From assembly GCF_051401765.1 (NCBI RefSeq), contig NW_027480545.1, forward strand, positions 620,001 through 684,000: a stretch of DNA of 64,000 nucleotides. Reading direction: 5' to 3'. Position 1 is the stretch's first letter. Each line of letters opens with the position of its first letter. A program made the translations under genes and the position numbers. Under the pieces are notes generated by a model, which saw only the letters and a program-made list of their open reading frames with translations, was not told the DNA's origin and ran no database searches. The stretch is from Calliopsis andreniformis (lineage: Eukaryota > Arthropoda > Insecta > Hymenoptera > Andrenidae). Of the stretch, positions 62,401 through 64,000 are shown one piece after another.

Positions 62401-64000
62401 CCTCAATCCCCAATCCTCAATCTTCTATCCTCAGTCCTCAATCCTCAATCTTCAATCCTTAATCCACAATCCTCAATCATCAATCCTCAATCCCCAATCC
62501 TCAATCTTCAATCCTCAATACTCAATCATCAATACTCAATCATCAATCCTCAGTCCTCAATCCTCAATCCTCAATCCTCAATCTTCAATCCTCAATATTC
62601 AATCATCAATCCTCAATCCTCAATCCTCAATCTTCAATCCTCAATACTCAATCTGCAATCCTCAATCCTCAATCCTCAATCCTCAATCTTCAATCCTCAA
62701 TCCTCAATCCTCAATCCTCAATCCTCATTCTTCAATCCTCAATACCCAATCCTCAATCTTCAATCCTCAATCCTCAATCCTCAATTCTCAATCCTCAATC
62801 CTCAGTCCTCAGTCCTCAAACCTCAATCCTCAACCCTCAGCCCTCATAGTCAATCCTTAATCCTCAATACTCAATCCTCAATCTTCAATCCTCAATACTC
62901 AACTTTCAATCATCAATCCTCAATCCACAATCCTCAATCATCAATCTTCAATCCTCAATCCTCAATCCTCAATCCTCATTCTTCAATCCTCAATACCCAA
63001 TCCTCTATCTTCAATCCTCAATCCTCAATCCTCAATCTTCAACCCTCAGTCCTGAATACTCAACCCCCAATCCTCAATCCCAAATCCTCAATCTTCAATA
63101 CTCAATCCTCAATCCTCAATCCAAAATCGTCAATCTTCAAACCTCAATACTCAATCTTCATTCCTCAATCCTCAATCCTCAATCCTCAATCCTCAATCCT
63201 CAGTCCTCAATCCTCAACCTTCAATCCTCAATTCTCAATCTTCAATCCTCAATCCTCAATCCTCAATCCTCAATCCTCTTTCTTCAATCCTCAATACCCA
63301 ATCCTCAATCTTCAATCCTCAATCCTCAATCCTCAATTCTCAATCCTCAATCCTCAATCCTCAGACATCAGACATCAATACTCAACCCTCAGTCCTCGTC
63401 CACAATCCACAACCCTCAATCCTCAATCCTCAATCTTCAATCATCAATATTCAATCTTCAGTCCTCAATCCTCAATCCTCAATCCTCAATCCTCAATCCT
63501 CAATGTTCAATCCGCAATACCCAATCCTCAATCTTCAATCCTCAATCCTCAATCCTCAATTCTCAATCCTCAATACTCAATCCTCAATCGTCAATCCTCA
63601 ATCCCCAATCCTCAATCTTCAATACTCAACCCTCAATCCTCAATCCAAAATCCTCAATCTTCAAACCTCAATACTCAATCTTCATTCCTCAATCCTCAAT
63701 CCTCAATCCTGAATCCTCAATCCTCAATCTTCAATCCTCAATACTCAATCATCAATCTTCAATCCTCAGTCCTCAATCCTCAAACCTCAATCCTCAACCC
63801 TCAGCCCTCATCCTCAATCCTCGATCCTCAATCCTCAATCCTCAATCTTCAATCCTCAATCCTCATTCTTCAATCCTCAATACCCAATCCTCAATCTTCA
63901 ATCCTCAATACTCAATCCTCAATTCTCAATCCTCAATCCTCAATCCTCAGTCCTCAAACGTCAATATTCAACCCTCAGTCCTGGTCCCCAATCCACAACC
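59460..64000. repeat. Block eta, copy 4 (second unit of a 5,337-bp duplication, runs off the window)
   Basis: Aligns with 54,123 onward at 5,337 bp (CAACCCCCAATCC at 54,232 and 59,569; 55,406 with 60,743). After the one-heptamer difference the offset is 5,330 bp (A1 55900 with 61230, A2 56843 with 62173, 58,173 with 63,503). At the right edge (63,900-64,000) it carries the TCCTGGTCCCC segment that copy 3 lacks, matching 55,080-55,170 and 60,412-60,500. The array continues past 64,000. Confidence 0.85.

Larger units (their letters stand above)
1..64000. repeat. Heptameric satellite array, unit TCAATCC / GGATTGA
   Basis: The entire window is a head-to-tail array of 7-base units, always in the same orientation, with consensus TCAATCC on the + strand. 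Common variants are TCAATCT, TCAATAC, TCAGTCC, TCAAACC, TCAACCC, TCAATTC and TCAATCG. G is very rare on this strand, so the two strands differ strongly in composition. Even segments that look non-repetitive parse into 7-base steps. The register slips by one base at recurrent 6-base units such as TCATCC and TCGTCC. No stretch is free of the repeat and neither array edge is present. No coding, RNA or mobile-element signature was seen anywhere, so this entry also covers every gene-free interval. Array size and nesting suggest eukaryotic heterochromatin; that is inference. The heptamer is not a known telomere unit (TTAGGG or TTTAGGG). Confidence 0.98.

Noticed and set aside
1..64000. CRISPR array
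   Set aside because: Repeats are 7 bases and contiguous, with no unique spacers of regular length. Module A copies are hundreds to thousands of bases apart and separated by more repeat.
1..64000. Telomeric repeat tract
   Set aside because: The unit GGATTGA differs from TTAGGG, TTTAGGG and other telomere units known to me. CCTAAA occurs only as an isolated variant of the heptamer.
1..64000. Short heptanucleotide repeats of the kind found in some cyanobacteria
   Set aside because: Those tracts are short and intergenic. A gene-free array of at least 64 kb with kilobase-scale duplications does not fit a bacterial genome.
1..64000. tRNA, rRNA or other structured RNA genes
   Set aside because: The near absence of G on one strand prevents the stems such RNAs need, and no conserved boxes were seen.
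52004..64000. 3,500-bp offset as an exact 500-heptamer unit with meaning
   Set aside because: The multiple of 7 is coincidental: the unit contains 6-base steps, the same pair is 3,493 and 3,256 bp apart at other points, and other block offsets are not multiples of 7.

Overview
The whole 64,000-base window is one uninterrupted satellite array built on a 7-base unit, TCAATCC on the + strand (GGATTGA on the other). I find no protein-coding gene, RNA gene, transposon, CRISPR array or unique single-copy stretch. The array runs off both ends, so its true size exceeds the window. An array this long of a degenerate heptamer, with nested higher-order repeats, points to eukaryotic heterochromatin (pericentromeric, subtelomeric or sex-chromosome type). 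The sequence carries no marker that names a species or chromosome position.

The array has three levels. (1) Heptamers, mostly TCAATCC with one- or two-base variants (TCAATCT, TCAATAC, TCAGTCC, TCAACCC and others); G is rare on the + strand. (2) Recurrent modules of degenerate heptamers. Module A is 20 heptamers (140 bp), begins TCAACAATCAGTTG, and has 57 anchored copies plus a partial copy at the left edge. Module B carries CCTGAATTCTCAGG and has 19 copies. Module C is marked by CATTCTTCAATCC and module E by GACATCAATACTCAACCC. (3) Kilobase-scale blocks of modules duplicated in tandem or at a distance, at measured offsets of 447, 859, 2,339, 3,500, 3,791, 4,632, about 5,337, about 10,140-10,440 and about 17,700-18,600 bp.

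Layout, with approximate boundaries: 1-5,365 block alpha copy 1; 5,366-12,075 locally reshuffled block beta; 12,075-13,610 gamma copy 1; 13,861-18,538 two tandem copies of delta (2,339 bp); 17,880-27,143 two tandem copies of a 4,632-bp unit that contains alpha copies 2 and 3; 27,144-30,265 the alpha 3 tail and block epsilon; 30,266-31,800 gamma copy 2; 31,800-34,430 mosaic zeta plus an alpha fragment; 34,430-37,650 eta copy 1; 37,650-39,590 theta copy 1; 39,591-52,003 three copies of iota with theta copy 2 between the second and third; 52,004-64,000 nested 3,500- and 5,337-bp duplications of eta with a third theta copy.

The long + strand open frames, up to 579 codons, follow arithmetically from the heptamer. 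Three units make 21 bases with no stop, and all three + frames give the same cyclic peptide SILNPQS. Every - strand frame meets TGA every 21 bases. I therefore annotate no CDS. The useful content is the repeat architecture, the strand asymmetry, and the short dyads in modules A and B.
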